Shown one piece after another: positions 47,334-56,745 of a DNA stretch of 64,000 nucleotides (position 1 is the stretch's first letter; each line of letters opens with the position of its first letter). The DNA is from Moritella sp. F3 (GTDB lineage Bacteria > Pseudomonadota > Gammaproteobacteria > Enterobacterales > Moritellaceae): contig NZ_BLRL01000001.1 in the NCBI RefSeq assembly GCF_015082335.1, forward strand, positions 372,001 to 436,000. Reading direction: 5' to 3'. The position numbers and the translations under genes were made by a program. The notes beneath the pieces were generated by a model that was given only the letters and a program-made list of their open reading frames with translations, was not told the DNA's origin and made no database searches.

Positions 47334-48971
47334 TTACTGGTTTCGTTTATAACGTGTAGATAAGGTTCTTTCTAGTTCGGTTATTAACAGGGGTTTAAAG
47401 ATAAAGTCATCCATACCTACAGCTGCACAATTTTTTCTATCTTCACTTAATACATTAGCTGTCATGGCAACAATAACAGGGCGAGCTTGGCCATAACGTT
47501 TTACTATTTCTTTTGTGGTGGTCAACCCGTCCATTTCAGGCATTTGCAAATCCATGAAAACAATACTATATTCTGAATTATTTAAGGCCTTTAACGCTTC
47601 AATACCGTTCACAGCAACATCACATTCAAAACCCAATTTAGATAGCATCATTTTTACGATGGTCTGATTTATACATCCATCTTCAACAATCAGTATTTTA
47701 TGATTAGGGTTGATGGTTTTTGCTAACTCATTTTCTGGATCTACTTGAACACGAGATGCCTTAGGGCTTTGAGTGGCTTTAAATGGTATAGATATGAGGA
47801 AGGCTGTACCTTTTAGTTCTTCACTTTCTACGCTAATGGCACCATTCATAGTTTTGGTCAGGTTAGCTGAAATAGCGAGCCCGAGCCCGGAGCCTCCGTA
47901 CGTTCTACTCATTGAATTATCGGCTTGAGTAAAAGGTTGAAATAGATTCTCTTGGGCTATTTTACTAATACCAATACCTGTATCTTTTACAATTATATTA
48001 ACTTGATAGAGAGAGGTCGCTGTTTCTTCAATATTCACTATTATGTTAACGTCACCTATTTGAGTGAATTTAACCGCGTTATTTACTAGGTTACTTAATA
48101 TTTTTTTTAATCTTTCTACGTCCCCCTTAAATATAACTGGCGTTGAGTTATCAAAAGTAGTGGTTATACTCAGTCCTTTAAGGTGCGCCGCCGCAGAGAA
48201 CCTTTTAACCACATCTTCCACAGGCTCAATGAGGTTAAAATCAACTTCATTCAACGCCACCTTACCTGTTTCTAATTGACTATAATCTAATATGTCATTA
48301 AGTATTCTTATTAAGTCGTCACCGCTATTTGTTATGCTATCAAGCATTTCTACTTGTTGATTATTAAGCGACGAATCTTTTAGTAACTGAACGATTCCTA
48401 GAATACCATTCATTGGTGTTCTAATCTCATGGGATATTGTGGCTAAAAATAGTGACTTTAGCTTATTAGATTCTTCTAAAATCGCTTTTTCATTTTGTAA
48501 TTTTCTGTTTTGAAATTCGTGATTTCTAGTTTCTAACAGTTTTTTTAGCGATGCACAAAATAGCTCTAACACAATTGAAATTTGGGAGGGGAATCGCTTA
48601 GTTCGTTGGAAGAAAAGAATCAACTTAGCATTGTCACTGTCTTTATATAACACGTGGTAAAATAGGTAATAGTCGTTATCAGATAACGAAACAGGCATGT
48701 TTTGCGCATATTCCACAATAGGTAGTTTCGTTAACGATTCGAAGTCATGCATTATATTCTCGTTGCTTAAAACGAGGTTAAGGTGACATTTTGTGGACTT
48801 CTCAAGAATAAGGCAAAGATCAAAATCGATAATCCACATCAATTTATCAACCAATTGACTTATTATTTGATTAGCGTCTAGAGAAGGGGTCGTACTGTCT
48901 TCAGCCATCGAATTTGTGAGTTCAATTAAAGACACTAATTGGTAAGTATCAATTCTATTATTAGACATCAT
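47334..48971 (-). CDS. Cytoplasmic hybrid histidine kinase with C-terminal receiver
   Basis: A 545-residue soluble hybrid kinase. The N-terminal part (about 1-150) is an unassigned sensor region, possibly GAF-like, with no membrane segment. HisKA has [18 protein letters not shown] with H181. The ATPase domain shows NLVNNAVKFT (N-box), DTGIGI (G1) and GGSGLGLAIS (G2). A receiver follows with MDLQMPEMDG (D474) and the Lys in FIFKPLL. It has no HPt, so a separate HPt and response regulator are needed. Its start overlaps the AhpD-like gene by 11 bases, so the sensor is likely coupled to that protein. Confidence 0.93.
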   Translation of the reverse strand: MMSNNRIDTYQLVSLIELTNSMAEDSTTPSLDANQIISQLVDKLMWIIDFDLCLILEKSTKCHLNLVLSNENIMHDFESLTKLPIVEYAQNMPVSLSDNDYYLFYHVLYKDSDNAKLILFFQRTKRFPSQISIVLELFCASLKKLLETRNHEFQNRKLQNEKAILEESNKLKSLFLATISHEIRTPMNGILGIVQLLKDSSLNNQQVEMLDSITNSGDDLIRILNDILDYSQLETGKVALNEVDFNLIEPVEDVVKRFSAAAHLKGLSITTTFDNSTPVIFKGDVERLKKILSNLVNNAVKFTQIGDVNIIVNIEETATSLYQVNIIVKDTGIGISKIAQENLFQPFTQADNSMSRTYGGSGLGLAISANLTKTMNGAISVESEELKGTAFLISIPFKATQSPKASRVQVDPENELAKTINPNHKILIVEDGCINQTIVKMMLSKLGFECDVAVNGIEALKALNNSEYSIVFMDLQMPEMDGLTTTKEIVKRYGQARPVIVAMTANVLSEDRKNCAAVGMDDFIFKPLLITELERTLSTRYKRNQ

Positions 48972-49518
48972 TAAGTAAACTTACTACTTTTTGGTCAACT
49001 TCAATCATCATACCTTGCGCTAGTGTATTGGAGTAATTAACCAAACTAACCAGAGCCATCAATTCAAATATTTGGCTTTTAGTTAGCCCTGCATCGAGAA
49101 GAGTCTGATGGTCAGATTCAACAATTAATCCTGGATTGATCGCCATTTTTATAGAAAATTCAATGGAAAGTTTAACCCTTTTGGGATTTAAGTTAGTTCC
49201 TTTTGCTAATATTTTTTGAATATCACCTTCATTTACATTAAGAAGCTTACACATCGCAGTATGGATATCGGTGCAATAGCTACAGTTTTTCTCATTTGAA
49301 ACAGCAATAAACACAAGTTCCTTCAATGACCGAGGTAATTCACCTCCCAGTAAAATATTTTTCAGCGTATTCCATGTCACATCCAATACAATAATATTGT
49401 AGCGGCCAAGCACCTTAAAATAATCAACAAGTCCTTCATTACCTAAGCACCCGATTATATCGTCATAAATTTTTTTAACAGGCTCAGGAGCATCTCCATA
49501 TTCCAAAAAACTATACAT
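48961..49518 (-). CDS. AhpD-like carboxymuconolactone-decarboxylase-fold protein
   Basis: A 185-residue all-helical protein. The redox motif EKNCSYCTDIHTAM matches the ExnCxxCxxxH active site of AhpD, with two catalytic Cys and the His. Such proteins are thiol peroxidases or reductase adaptors. It is followed, with an 11-base overlap, by a soluble hybrid histidine kinase, an unusual partner for AhpD; no ahpC is present. A redox sensor feeding the kinase is possible. AGGG lies 6 bases before the ATG. Confidence 0.9.
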   Translation of the reverse strand: MYSFLEYGDAPEPVKKIYDDIIGCLGNEGLVDYFKVLGRYNIIVLDVTWNTLKNILLGGELPRSLKELVFIAVSNEKNCSYCTDIHTAMCKLLNVNEGDIQKILAKGTNLNPKRVKLSIEFSIKMAINPGLIVESDHQTLLDAGLTKSQIFELMALVSLVNYSNTLAQGMMIEVDQKVVSLLNDV

Positions 49519-49845
49519 ACTTAACCCTAATTTATAAAGTTACTGTAATTGTAGTCAACTATTCAGAGACTGGGAGGGTTTGATATGTTCCAATAGTTTT
49601 TAATACCTTGATATTTATTGCTTCAACTCTATTAGTGGTGAAACTTATCTCGTAACAAACGCGTTAATAGCTCAACATTCATGTAGGCAGCTAAGTCGCA
49701 GTTTTGTACTTTTTGATTCTTCCTGTTTTTCTGTAAACATGATAACTTACTGTAAAATTAATGCTTTTATACGTCAGTTTCAGTTATTTTGGCGTTATGG
49801 CAATAAACGTGTGATTACGCGTTAAACTAAAAATAAACGAGTATT
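49519..49845. other. 327-base divergent intergenic region (AhpD-like / YnfA)
   Basis: AT-rich with no coding frame I can support. It must hold the minus-strand promoter for the AhpD-kinase pair and the plus-strand promoter for ynfA. I saw no strong palindrome or terminator. Confidence 0.5.
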
Positions 49846-50175
49846 ATGTTTGAATTAAAAACGATTTCACTATTTTTCGTTACCGCCCTTGCTGAAATCA
49901 TTGGCTGTTACCTACCTTACCTTTGGCTTAAACAAGATAAGAGTATCTTACTGCTAATCCCCGCCGCAGCAAGCCTTACACTGTTTGCATGGTTGCTGTC
50001 ACTACATCCAGAAGCAGCAGGTCGTGTGTATGCGGCATATGGTGGCGTCTATATTTTCGTTGCCATACTATGGCTTTGGGGCGTTGATGGTGTTAAACCG
50101 ACAATGTGGGATCTGATTGGCGCTTCAGTTGCACTTGTTGGTATGGCCATTATTATGTTCGCGCCGAGAACCTAA
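49846..50175 (+). CDS. ynfA: YnfA family (UPF0060) small membrane protein
   Basis: A 109-residue protein with four membrane helices and the family motifs [20 protein letters not shown] and [12 protein letters not shown]. YnfA resembles small multidrug-resistance-type proteins and is reported as a SMR-like efflux protein in Shigella; here function is inferred from family. Single gene, convergent with the small gene at 50184. Confidence 0.95.
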   Translation: MFELKTISLFFVTALAEIIGCYLPYLWLKQDKSILLLIPAAASLTLFAWLLSLHPEAAGRVYAAYGGVYIFVAILWLWGVDGVKPTMWDLIGASVALVGMAIIMFAPRT

Positions 50176-50183
50176 TCTGTCAG

Positions 50184-50405
50184 TTATGTAATGAATACCA
50201 CACTATCGGACAAATGCTTTTTAAGGTGATATGTTAGCTCATCAATCTTAGCTGCTGGAAAGATAAACTCAGGCACAACGCCAGGTAAAGACTGATCAAG
50301 GGGTAATGAGAAATACCCCTCATTTTTAACCGTATCAAGCGCGACTTGTCTTATTGAAATAATGGGGAACGTCACTGCACCTACACTCATATTTATATCT
50401 GACAT
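50184..50405 (-). CDS. Small protein of 73 residues in the MerR operon, unknown
   Basis: AGGGGAG lies just before the ATG, and only 7 bases separate it from the end of the merR gene, so it is probably real and co-translated. The product has no signal peptide or membrane helix; a strand-rich N-half (VGAVTFPIISIRQVALDT) is followed by a charged helix (AKIDELTYHLKKHLSD). No family recognised. As the last gene of a DMT-MerR run, it may be an accessory factor. Confidence 0.65.
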   Translation of the reverse strand: MSDINMSVGAVTFPIISIRQVALDTVKNEGYFSLPLDQSLPGVVPEFIFPAAKIDELTYHLKKHLSDSVVFIT

Positions 50406-50412
50406 TACTCCC

Positions 50413-50928
50413 CTATACTTTAGACATATTCCGAATTAGCTCAATTTCATCTGCATCAATATTCAATGACTCAAGAAACTCTTGATGGGCGCCAGGTTCC
50501 ATCTTCTCGAACTGTTTATGCCAATTACTCATGTCTTCTTCATCAAAACCAGCGTTACGCATCACCCCTACCCAGCGCGCTTTGGTTAGCTGATTTGTGG
50601 CTAATAATGCCGGCTGCTCAAGTAACATGACAATGGCTTTTTGCTGCAGGCGTAATACCTGAATTTCTTTCTCTAAAGCATTGAACTGATTATGTAATGT
50701 TTGTTCTTGTTTTAGGTCATTATCAAGCAATGGCATAATGTCTTTGATAGACAAGCCGAACGAACGATATGAAATTATCGATTCAAGTCTTTTGACTTCC
50801 TTATCACCATACCAGCGATAACCATTATCACTCCTTAGCGCGGGTAATAATAAACCAGCACGTTCATAGTAAAGCAGTGTGGTTCGTGAAATATGACAAG
50901 CATTCGCTAATTGTGTCACGGTTAGCAT
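50413..50928 (-). CDS. MerR-family transcriptional regulator
   Basis: A protein of about 171 residues. MLTVTQLANACHISRTTLLYYERAGLL is the MerR helix-turn-helix, followed by the wing RSDNGYRWYGDKEVKRLESI and a dimer coiled coil of about 65-105, with a C-terminal domain of unknown ligand. There is no metal-binding Cys pair. I use the ATG with AAGGAGG 5 bases upstream; a longer frame begins within that sequence. It lies 11 bases after the EamA transporter stop and probably regulates that operon. Confidence 0.9.
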   Translation of the reverse strand: MLTVTQLANACHISRTTLLYYERAGLLLPALRSDNGYRWYGDKEVKRLESIISYRSFGLSIKDIMPLLDNDLKQEQTLHNQFNALEKEIQVLRLQQKAIVMLLEQPALLATNQLTKARWVGVMRNAGFDEEDMSNWHKQFEKMEPGAHQEFLESLNIDADEIELIRNMSKV

Positions 50929-50939
50929 TCGTACCTCCT

Positions 50940-51860
50940 TCATAATGTTCGTCTAGTCCATCGATTTAACACTAGCGGCACAACGGCGCTAAGTAAGATA
51001 ATCATCACACCAAGTATGGCGATATTATTCGGCACTTCGGAAAATAACCAGTAGCCAAAGCCTAATGAGTAAATGATTTTTGCATATTCAACATTGGCAA
51101 TCACATTCGCTTCGCCATATTTATAGGCACTAATACCAATCCATTGTGCGATAGACGAGACAACCCCCACCAGCGTAAGCAGTACCAATTGCTCAACATT
51201 AGGCCATTGCCATGACAATAGACTTGGTATTAAGGCTATCAAGCCTACAAACACCGCTTGATAAGTAAGGAGTACAACTTTAGGTACTGTACTCGTCATT
51301 TTTTTCACGCATATCACCGCCGTTGCCGCACCTAATGCACTGCCTAAGCCAAGTAAGGTATAACCAAATGATGATTGTTCAAAGCTCGGCTGTACAACAA
51401 ACATGACCCCTATAAACCCGACGAGAATAGTCATTACCCGTACTGTACCTATCTTTTCAGCTAGGAATAGATTAGAGATACAGGCCACAAACAATACCTG
51501 CGTAAATCCAAGCGCTGTCGCATCAGCAAAAGGGATATTACTCACGGTTAAGAAACCAAAATATAACGCAAAGAATGCACCGATAATGCGGAATGAATGT
51601 AGTTTTGCATTCTGTATTTTCAGTAATGCTTGTCGACTACTCACGATTGCTGGAAGTAGTAATACAATGAACACGATTTGTCTGAATAATAACATCTGAA
51701 ATACGTCGATGGATCCACTTAACATACGCACTAACACACCCACAGATACAAACAGTCCTGTCGATATCAACGCTAATAACACGCCCTTTAGCGTCGGCGA
51801 TAAATCTTTAATAGTATGACGCAATGGTTTTAGAATAACGGAATGATTAAATAACAACAT
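50940..51860 (-). CDS. EamA/DMT-family transporter
   Basis: A membrane protein of about 306 residues with ten helices in two EamA repeats (about 20-145 and 160-300). Family proteins export amino acids or metabolites or act as drug/metabolite transporters. The start at ATG 51860 has GAGG 6 bases upstream; the TTG four codons earlier is not needed. The MerR gene follows, so expression may respond to the transported compound. Confidence 0.9.
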   Translation of the reverse strand: MLLFNHSVILKPLRHTIKDLSPTLKGVLLALISTGLFVSVGVLVRMLSGSIDVFQMLLFRQIVFIVLLLPAIVSSRQALLKIQNAKLHSFRIIGAFFALYFGFLTVSNIPFADATALGFTQVLFVACISNLFLAEKIGTVRVMTILVGFIGVMFVVQPSFEQSSFGYTLLGLGSALGAATAVICVKKMTSTVPKVVLLTYQAVFVGLIALIPSLLSWQWPNVEQLVLLTLVGVVSSIAQWIGISAYKYGEANVIANVEYAKIIYSLGFGYWLFSEVPNNIAILGVMIILLSAVVPLVLNRWTRRTL

Positions 51861-51942
51861 AGTGTACCTCAAGCTAAGTTGAGGACATATTAAAGCCTAC
51901 ACCTATAGACGGGTCAAGCTGGCTCGTTATGTTATCCAGCAT

Positions 51943-52683
51943 TTAATGAGGTCGTTGACTTGTTACCAGCGTTTGCCTTAAAAACGCCAACATCCATTTG
52001 GTAATAAGCTTGTAATCTGCCTGATAATGGCGTGAAAGCCCAAGCGAATCCATGGCAATGTTAAACGTCTCTGTAGGGATAATATCACGACGCTGTGCCA
52101 TGAGTGCGGCAGAATATTGCGTAGTAAACTCAGGGTGTCCTTGCAAACCAAGAAAGCACTCTCCGACCTGGAACATGCTATAGGGGCAAAATGTATTACT
52201 CATCAACACCCTTGCGTTATCAGGTAATTGACAAACCTGGTCTTGATGACAAACAACAAGGGCAATACTCGCTTGCTGTGGCTGCATCCAAGCTTGCTCT
52301 ACAAGTACATCAGCATGTGCAATTCCGACGCCCCAACCTCGGAGACTTTTTTCAACTTTCCCGCCCAACGCTTTAGCTATCATTTGATGACCAAAACAAA
52401 TACCAATCAAGCCTTTCTGCGCATCGTAGAGTTCGCGCGTAAAATCTTCCAACTGTCTGATCCAAAGATCGTCATCATTAACCCCCCATTTACTGCCACT
52501 GCAAATGTAAGCGTCACATTCATCCACATGTTGTGGAAACTGACCATCAATCACGCGATAAAAATGAAGTTCTAATGCGCTATCGACTTGTTGAAATAAC
52601 GCCTCAAACATAGCCGCGTAATGACCAAAGTCAGCGTGTAAGCTAGCCCGAACATCGTCACATTGCAAAATACCAAGTTTCAT
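51943..52683 (-). CDS. Class I glutamine amidotransferase / gamma-glutamyl hydrolase-type protein
   Basis: A 246-residue class I amidotransferase-fold protein. The nucleophile elbow is GICFGHQMIAKALGG (Cys), and the catalytic His lies in LGLQGHPEFT. It is a stand-alone domain, with no synthetase partner. Last in an operon with a glutamine-synthetase-like ligase, it could hydrolyse a gamma-glutamyl intermediate, as PuuD does. GGAGG precedes the ATG; the preceding gene ends 33 bases upstream. Confidence 0.88.
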   Translation of the reverse strand: MKLGILQCDDVRASLHADFGHYAAMFEALFQQVDSALELHFYRVIDGQFPQHVDECDAYICSGSKWGVNDDDLWIRQLEDFTRELYDAQKGLIGICFGHQMIAKALGGKVEKSLRGWGVGIAHADVLVEQAWMQPQQASIALVVCHQDQVCQLPDNARVLMSNTFCPYSMFQVGECFLGLQGHPEFTTQYSAALMAQRRDIIPTETFNIAMDSLGLSRHYQADYKLITKWMLAFLRQTLVTSQRPH

Positions 52684-52716
52684 ATCCTTACCTCCATCAC
52701 ATGATTCCTGTTGCCG

Positions 52717-53886
52717 TTATAGATCGCCATGTACCGCAGATAAACAAATATCAGCATACGCCTGCGCATCAAGTATTATCGGATTTCCGCCTGCGGAGGG
52801 ATCTTGCGACGCCATAGCACCGAGCTCAACGACACGATCAGCATCAATGCCAATCTCACCGAGGGAGTGTGGAATATCGAGTTGTTTACGTAGCGTTAAT
52901 ACCCAATCTAAAAAGCCATCAAAGTCAGTATCTTCCAGTTCGATATAACGACTTAAACGACTTAATTTATCCTCAATCGCATCCCTATTCGCCTTTAATA
53001 CATACGGCATTAAAATCGCATTTAATAGGCCATGGTGACTATCATAAAGCGCGCCGATAGGATGAGCGAGTGCATGCATACCGCCAAGGCCTCGTTGAAA
53101 AGCAGTTGAGCCCATCGTTGATGCCGTCATCATTTGCGTTCTAGCTTCAAGATCAAAGCCATCTTCAACTGCGCGCGGTAAATATTCCTTAATGAGACGA
53201 ATGGCTTCCAGCGCAATGCCTTCTGCCATCGGATGATAACCATTTGCGCAATACGCTTCTAAGGCATGAGATAAGGCATCCATCCCCGTGGCAGCAGTTA
53301 ACTGCGAAGGTAAACCAACGCTCAATTGGGGATCTAAAATGACAATATCAGGTAACATATTAGGGTGGAAAATAATACGCTTAATATGATTCTCGTTATC
53401 CGTTATGACCGAAGCTCGCCCGACTTCTGATCCCGTACCAGATGTGGTAGGCACCGCGACAACGGGGACCATTCCCGCCGTATTTACGTTTAACCAATTA
53501 TCACCAACATCTTCAAAGTCCCAAATAGGTCGATCTTGCCCGACCATCAAGGCAACCGCTTTACCAGCATCCAATGCTGAGCCGCCGCCAAATGCGATAA
53601 CACCATCATGTTCGCCACGTTTAAATACACGCACTCCATCACTGACATTATCACCTGTTGGATTACCTTTTATCTGTGAAAAAATAGCGAGCTTTAACCC
53701 AGCTTGTTGGCAATTGACTAATGCATCTTGCACCATAGGTAACTCAGCTAAACCAGGATCGGTAATCAGTAGTGGCGATGTCATTCCCAGTTCTTTGCAA
53801 GCATCGGGTAAACCTTGAATACGACCAATGCCGGCGCGAATAGCTGTTGGATAATGCCAATTAGCAGTAAAGTGATTCAAATCCAT
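52717..53886 (-). CDS. Iron-containing (group III) alcohol dehydrogenase
   Basis: A 389-residue NAD(P)-dependent dehydrogenase. AFGGGSALDAGKAVAL is the dinucleotide-binding loop, PTTSGTGSEVGRASVI follows, and the metal site is seen in GGMHALAHPIGALYDSHHGLLNA. It fits the operon glutamine-synthetase-like, aldehyde dehydrogenase, alcohol dehydrogenase, amidotransferase. In that context an alcohol intermediate, such as a gamma-glutamyl amino alcohol, is a plausible substrate. AAGGAG precedes the ATG. Confidence 0.92.
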   Translation of the reverse strand: MDLNHFTANWHYPTAIRAGIGRIQGLPDACKELGMTSPLLITDPGLAELPMVQDALVNCQQAGLKLAIFSQIKGNPTGDNVSDGVRVFKRGEHDGVIAFGGGSALDAGKAVALMVGQDRPIWDFEDVGDNWLNVNTAGMVPVVAVPTTSGTGSEVGRASVITDNENHIKRIIFHPNMLPDIVILDPQLSVGLPSQLTAATGMDALSHALEAYCANGYHPMAEGIALEAIRLIKEYLPRAVEDGFDLEARTQMMTASTMGSTAFQRGLGGMHALAHPIGALYDSHHGLLNAILMPYVLKANRDAIEDKLSRLSRYIELEDTDFDGFLDWVLTLRKQLDIPHSLGEIGIDADRVVELGAMASQDPSAGGNPIILDAQAYADICLSAVHGDL

Positions 53887-53933
53887 AGTATCTCCTTGCT
53901 TAGCGACAACAGTTATTACAGTTACAGCTCAAG

Positions 53934-55340
53934 CTACAGTTTAATGTGGAATGATTTCGGACGCGTTAACGACTCATAGCCTAAAACAGATAAGGTACAG
54001 CCTCGCCCCGAATGCTTAACTCCTGTCCACGCCAAAGCTGGATCGAGGTAATCACAACGATTAACAAAGAAGGTGCCCGTTTCGAGTTGCTCACCAATAG
54101 CCACCGCCGCGTCAACATCTTTCGTAAACACCGCAGCAGTAAGACCAAACTCAGAATCATTCATTAACGTGATAGCCTCTTCATCACTCTCGACTTTCAT
54201 GATGCCGACGACAGGACCAAAACTTTCTTCGGTCATGACGCGCATTTGGTGATTAACATTAGTTAATAGTTGTGGTGCGAGATAAGGTGTGCCAACTTCA
54301 TTCATTGGAAAATCATCTGCGTTAATGTGAGTAATTGCACCTTGTGATATGGCATCCTGCACTTGCAAACGCACAAAGTCAGCCGCAGATGCTTTCACCA
54401 TTGGCCCTAATGTTGTGTTTGGATCATCAGGCAGGCCAAGCTGATAGCCGTTAACAAGGTCGACAGACTTACGCACGAATTCGTCAAACACGCGGCTATC
54501 GACATAGATACGTTCGATACCGCAACAGGATTGACCCGAATTAAAAAATGCACCATCAATACACGTTGCTACCGCATCATCAATATCAGCATCAGCACGG
54601 ACATAAGCAGGATCTTTACCACCTAGCTCTAAACCAACACCAATAAAACGACCATTAACCGCCTTTTCAACCATAGCACCACCAGCAACAGACCCCGTAA
54701 AAGCGACATAATCCACACGCGAATTCTTGATTACCGTTTCGGTATTCTCATGGCTAAGGTGCAAATATTGAAATACCCCATCAGGTAAGCCTGCTTGCTG
54801 AAAGGCTTTATATAATTGTTCTGCGCATAATGGCGTCTGTGTAGAGTGCTTTAATATCAAACTGTTACCCGCCATGATGGCAGGCATAATGGCATTAATA
54901 GACGTGAGATAAGGATAGTTCCACGGCGCGATAACAAAAGTAGTGCCTAAGGCTTCGCGCTTGATATAACGTTGGAAACCTGTTTTTTCTGGCAATTGAA
55001 TCGGCGCTAACGCAGTTTCTGCTACATCAATCATATAACGAGCACGCTCTGCTAAACCCGCAACCTCACCACGTGCATATTGGATTGGGCGTCCCATCAT
55101 CCAACATAATTCATTGGCGATTTCATTTTCATTGGCAACGAAGGCATCAACCATTTTATGGCAAATTTCAGCGCGTTCTTGTAGTAAAATATGACGCCAA
55201 TCAGCTTGTGCGGTGACTGCCTTTTGCAAAACCTGATTAATATCGTCACTATTTGCTTGTTCACGCTTAACGTAAATTGAGTTATCAATGGGTGAATACG
55301 TTTCTTGTATGATCCTTTGCTTTTCCCTGTTGCTTGTCAT
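53934..55340 (-). CDS. NAD(P)-dependent aldehyde dehydrogenase
   Basis: A 468-residue ALDH-superfamily protein. VGLELGGKDPAYV contains the general-base Glu and FFNSGQSCCGIERIYVD the nucleophile Cys; TTFVIAPWNYPY binds the cofactor early in the protein. In the polyamine Puu pathway the counterpart is PuuC. Here it lies 14 bases after the glutamine-synthetase-like gene and before an alcohol dehydrogenase, suggesting oxidation of a gamma-glutamyl aldehyde to the acid. Confidence 0.93.
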   Translation of the reverse strand: MTSNREKQRIIQETYSPIDNSIYVKREQANSDDINQVLQKAVTAQADWRHILLQERAEICHKMVDAFVANENEIANELCWMMGRPIQYARGEVAGLAERARYMIDVAETALAPIQLPEKTGFQRYIKREALGTTFVIAPWNYPYLTSINAIMPAIMAGNSLILKHSTQTPLCAEQLYKAFQQAGLPDGVFQYLHLSHENTETVIKNSRVDYVAFTGSVAGGAMVEKAVNGRFIGVGLELGGKDPAYVRADADIDDAVATCIDGAFFNSGQSCCGIERIYVDSRVFDEFVRKSVDLVNGYQLGLPDDPNTTLGPMVKASAADFVRLQVQDAISQGAITHINADDFPMNEVGTPYLAPQLLTNVNHQMRVMTEESFGPVVGIMKVESDEEAITLMNDSEFGLTAAVFTKDVDAAVAIGEQLETGTFFVNRCDYLDPALAWTGVKHSGRGCTLSVLGYESLTRPKSFHIKL

Positions 55341-55354
55341 TATCGCTGTGCTCC

Positions 55355-56725
55355 CTAGATAATTTCAAAATAGCGTTCTAGTTCCCAATCTGTCACATGT
55401 TTTCTAAACTCACGCTCTTCCCATTCCCGTGTCGCCGCATAGTGCGCAACAAAGGCTTCACCGAATAATTCTTTCGCCGCTTCAGAACGCTTAAGTTTAC
55501 CTGCCGCATCAAACAATGTGCGTGGCAAGGATAAGGCTTCAGGATGATCTTGTTCGTAGGCATTGCCTTTTACTTGCGCGTGAGGTTCAAGTTTATGCTC
55601 TACCCCCATCAAGCCCGAGGCTAATGCAGCAGCGAGCGCAAGATACGGATTAGCATCTGCTGAACCCAAACGATATTCAATGCGTTGAGATTTGGCCGCC
55701 CCCGGAATGACGCGCAGTGCAGTCGTTCGATTTTCAACGCCCCAAGTTGCATCAAGTGGTGCCCACAAGCCTGGTACCATTCTGCTATAGCTGTTTACAG
55801 TGGGCGCGATCAGGGATAAGAATTCCGGCATGTATTTTTGCTGCCCCGCCAAGAAGTGACGTTGAGTATCGCTCATGTTGTAGGGATTATTCGGATCATG
55901 AAACAGCGCCTTGCCATTTTTATCTTTCAACGAGATATGAATGTGACCACTTTGACCCGGCCAGTCACTCGACCATTTCGCCATAAAGGTAGCCATCAGG
56001 TTGTTACGTTGCGCCCAAACTTTAATAAACGTTTTAAAGAGTGCTGCTTTATCGGCGGCATCTTGTGCATCATCATAGCCAATAGCCGCTTCTAATACGC
56101 CAGGGCCTGTTTCGGTATGTAGACTCTCTAATGGAAAGTCCATCTCTTCGCCTAACGCCATAATTTGATGATGCAAACCAGCATGTACAGAGTTACGAAT
56201 AATAGAATAGCCAAAGGAATCTGGCGTCAGTGGGGTGAGGTTTTTAAAGCCTTTTTCTCGAATCGATTCAGGCGTCTCTTTAAACATGAAAAATTCATAT
56301 TCAAACGCAGCCGTCACAGCAAATCCCATTCTCTCAGCGCGATCTAATACACGGCACAGGGTTCCACGGGGGCAAACGGCGCCAGCGTCATCACAAAATT
56401 CAGCAATGAATAACAACATGCTGTCTTCGCCAGGTAGGTCACGGCAGGTCTCAGGTAAAATACGCACAGGTGCATCGGGATAGCCTGTATGCCAGCCTGT
56501 GTATTCAACATTATCGTAAAGCTGATCTTTTGTGTCCCAGCCTAAAACCACATTACAAAATGAAAAACCACTATCGAGAGCAGAGAAGAACTTCTCTTTA
56601 CTCATATATTTACCACGCATAACACCGTCTATATCAAACAAACCGACTTTGATATGGCTTAACCCACGTTGTTCGATTATATGTTTGGCGTCGTCAACAG
56701 TCTTTACGTCTCTGGAGTTGAGCAT
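55355..56725 (-). CDS. Glutamine-synthetase family protein, gamma-glutamyl ligase type (PuuA/GlnA4-like)
   Basis: A 456-residue GS-fold protein. The N-terminal beta-grasp domain (about 20-105) leads to a catalytic domain with EYEFFMF (metal Glu), HTETGPGVLEAAIGY, GHIHISL and ENRTTALRVIPG. PuuA-type enzymes attach the gamma-glutamyl group of glutamate to an amine and are not assimilatory GlnA. First in the operon with aldehyde and alcohol dehydrogenases and an amidotransferase, it probably starts the breakdown of an amine. A 14-base palindrome lies upstream, and AAGGA precedes the ATG. Confidence 0.9.
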   Translation of the reverse strand: MLNSRDVKTVDDAKHIIEQRGLSHIKVGLFDIDGVMRGKYMSKEKFFSALDSGFSFCNVVLGWDTKDQLYDNVEYTGWHTGYPDAPVRILPETCRDLPGEDSMLLFIAEFCDDAGAVCPRGTLCRVLDRAERMGFAVTAAFEYEFFMFKETPESIREKGFKNLTPLTPDSFGYSIIRNSVHAGLHHQIMALGEEMDFPLESLHTETGPGVLEAAIGYDDAQDAADKAALFKTFIKVWAQRNNLMATFMAKWSSDWPGQSGHIHISLKDKNGKALFHDPNNPYNMSDTQRHFLAGQQKYMPEFLSLIAPTVNSYSRMVPGLWAPLDATWGVENRTTALRVIPGAAKSQRIEYRLGSADANPYLALAAALASGLMGVEHKLEPHAQVKGNAYEQDHPEALSLPRTLFDAAGKLKRSEAAKELFGEAFVAHYAATREWEEREFRKHVTDWELERYFEII

Positions 56726-56745
56726 AATACATCCTTATATTACTA

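Noticed and set aside
48064..48279. 71-codon frame opposite the hybrid kinase ATPase region
   Set aside because: Shadow of a conserved domain on the other strand, no ribosome site.
55717..56483. Several plus-strand frames of 60-89 codons opposite the glutamine-synthetase-like gene
   Set aside because: They overlap each other in different frames and mirror codon bias of a well-supported minus-strand gene.
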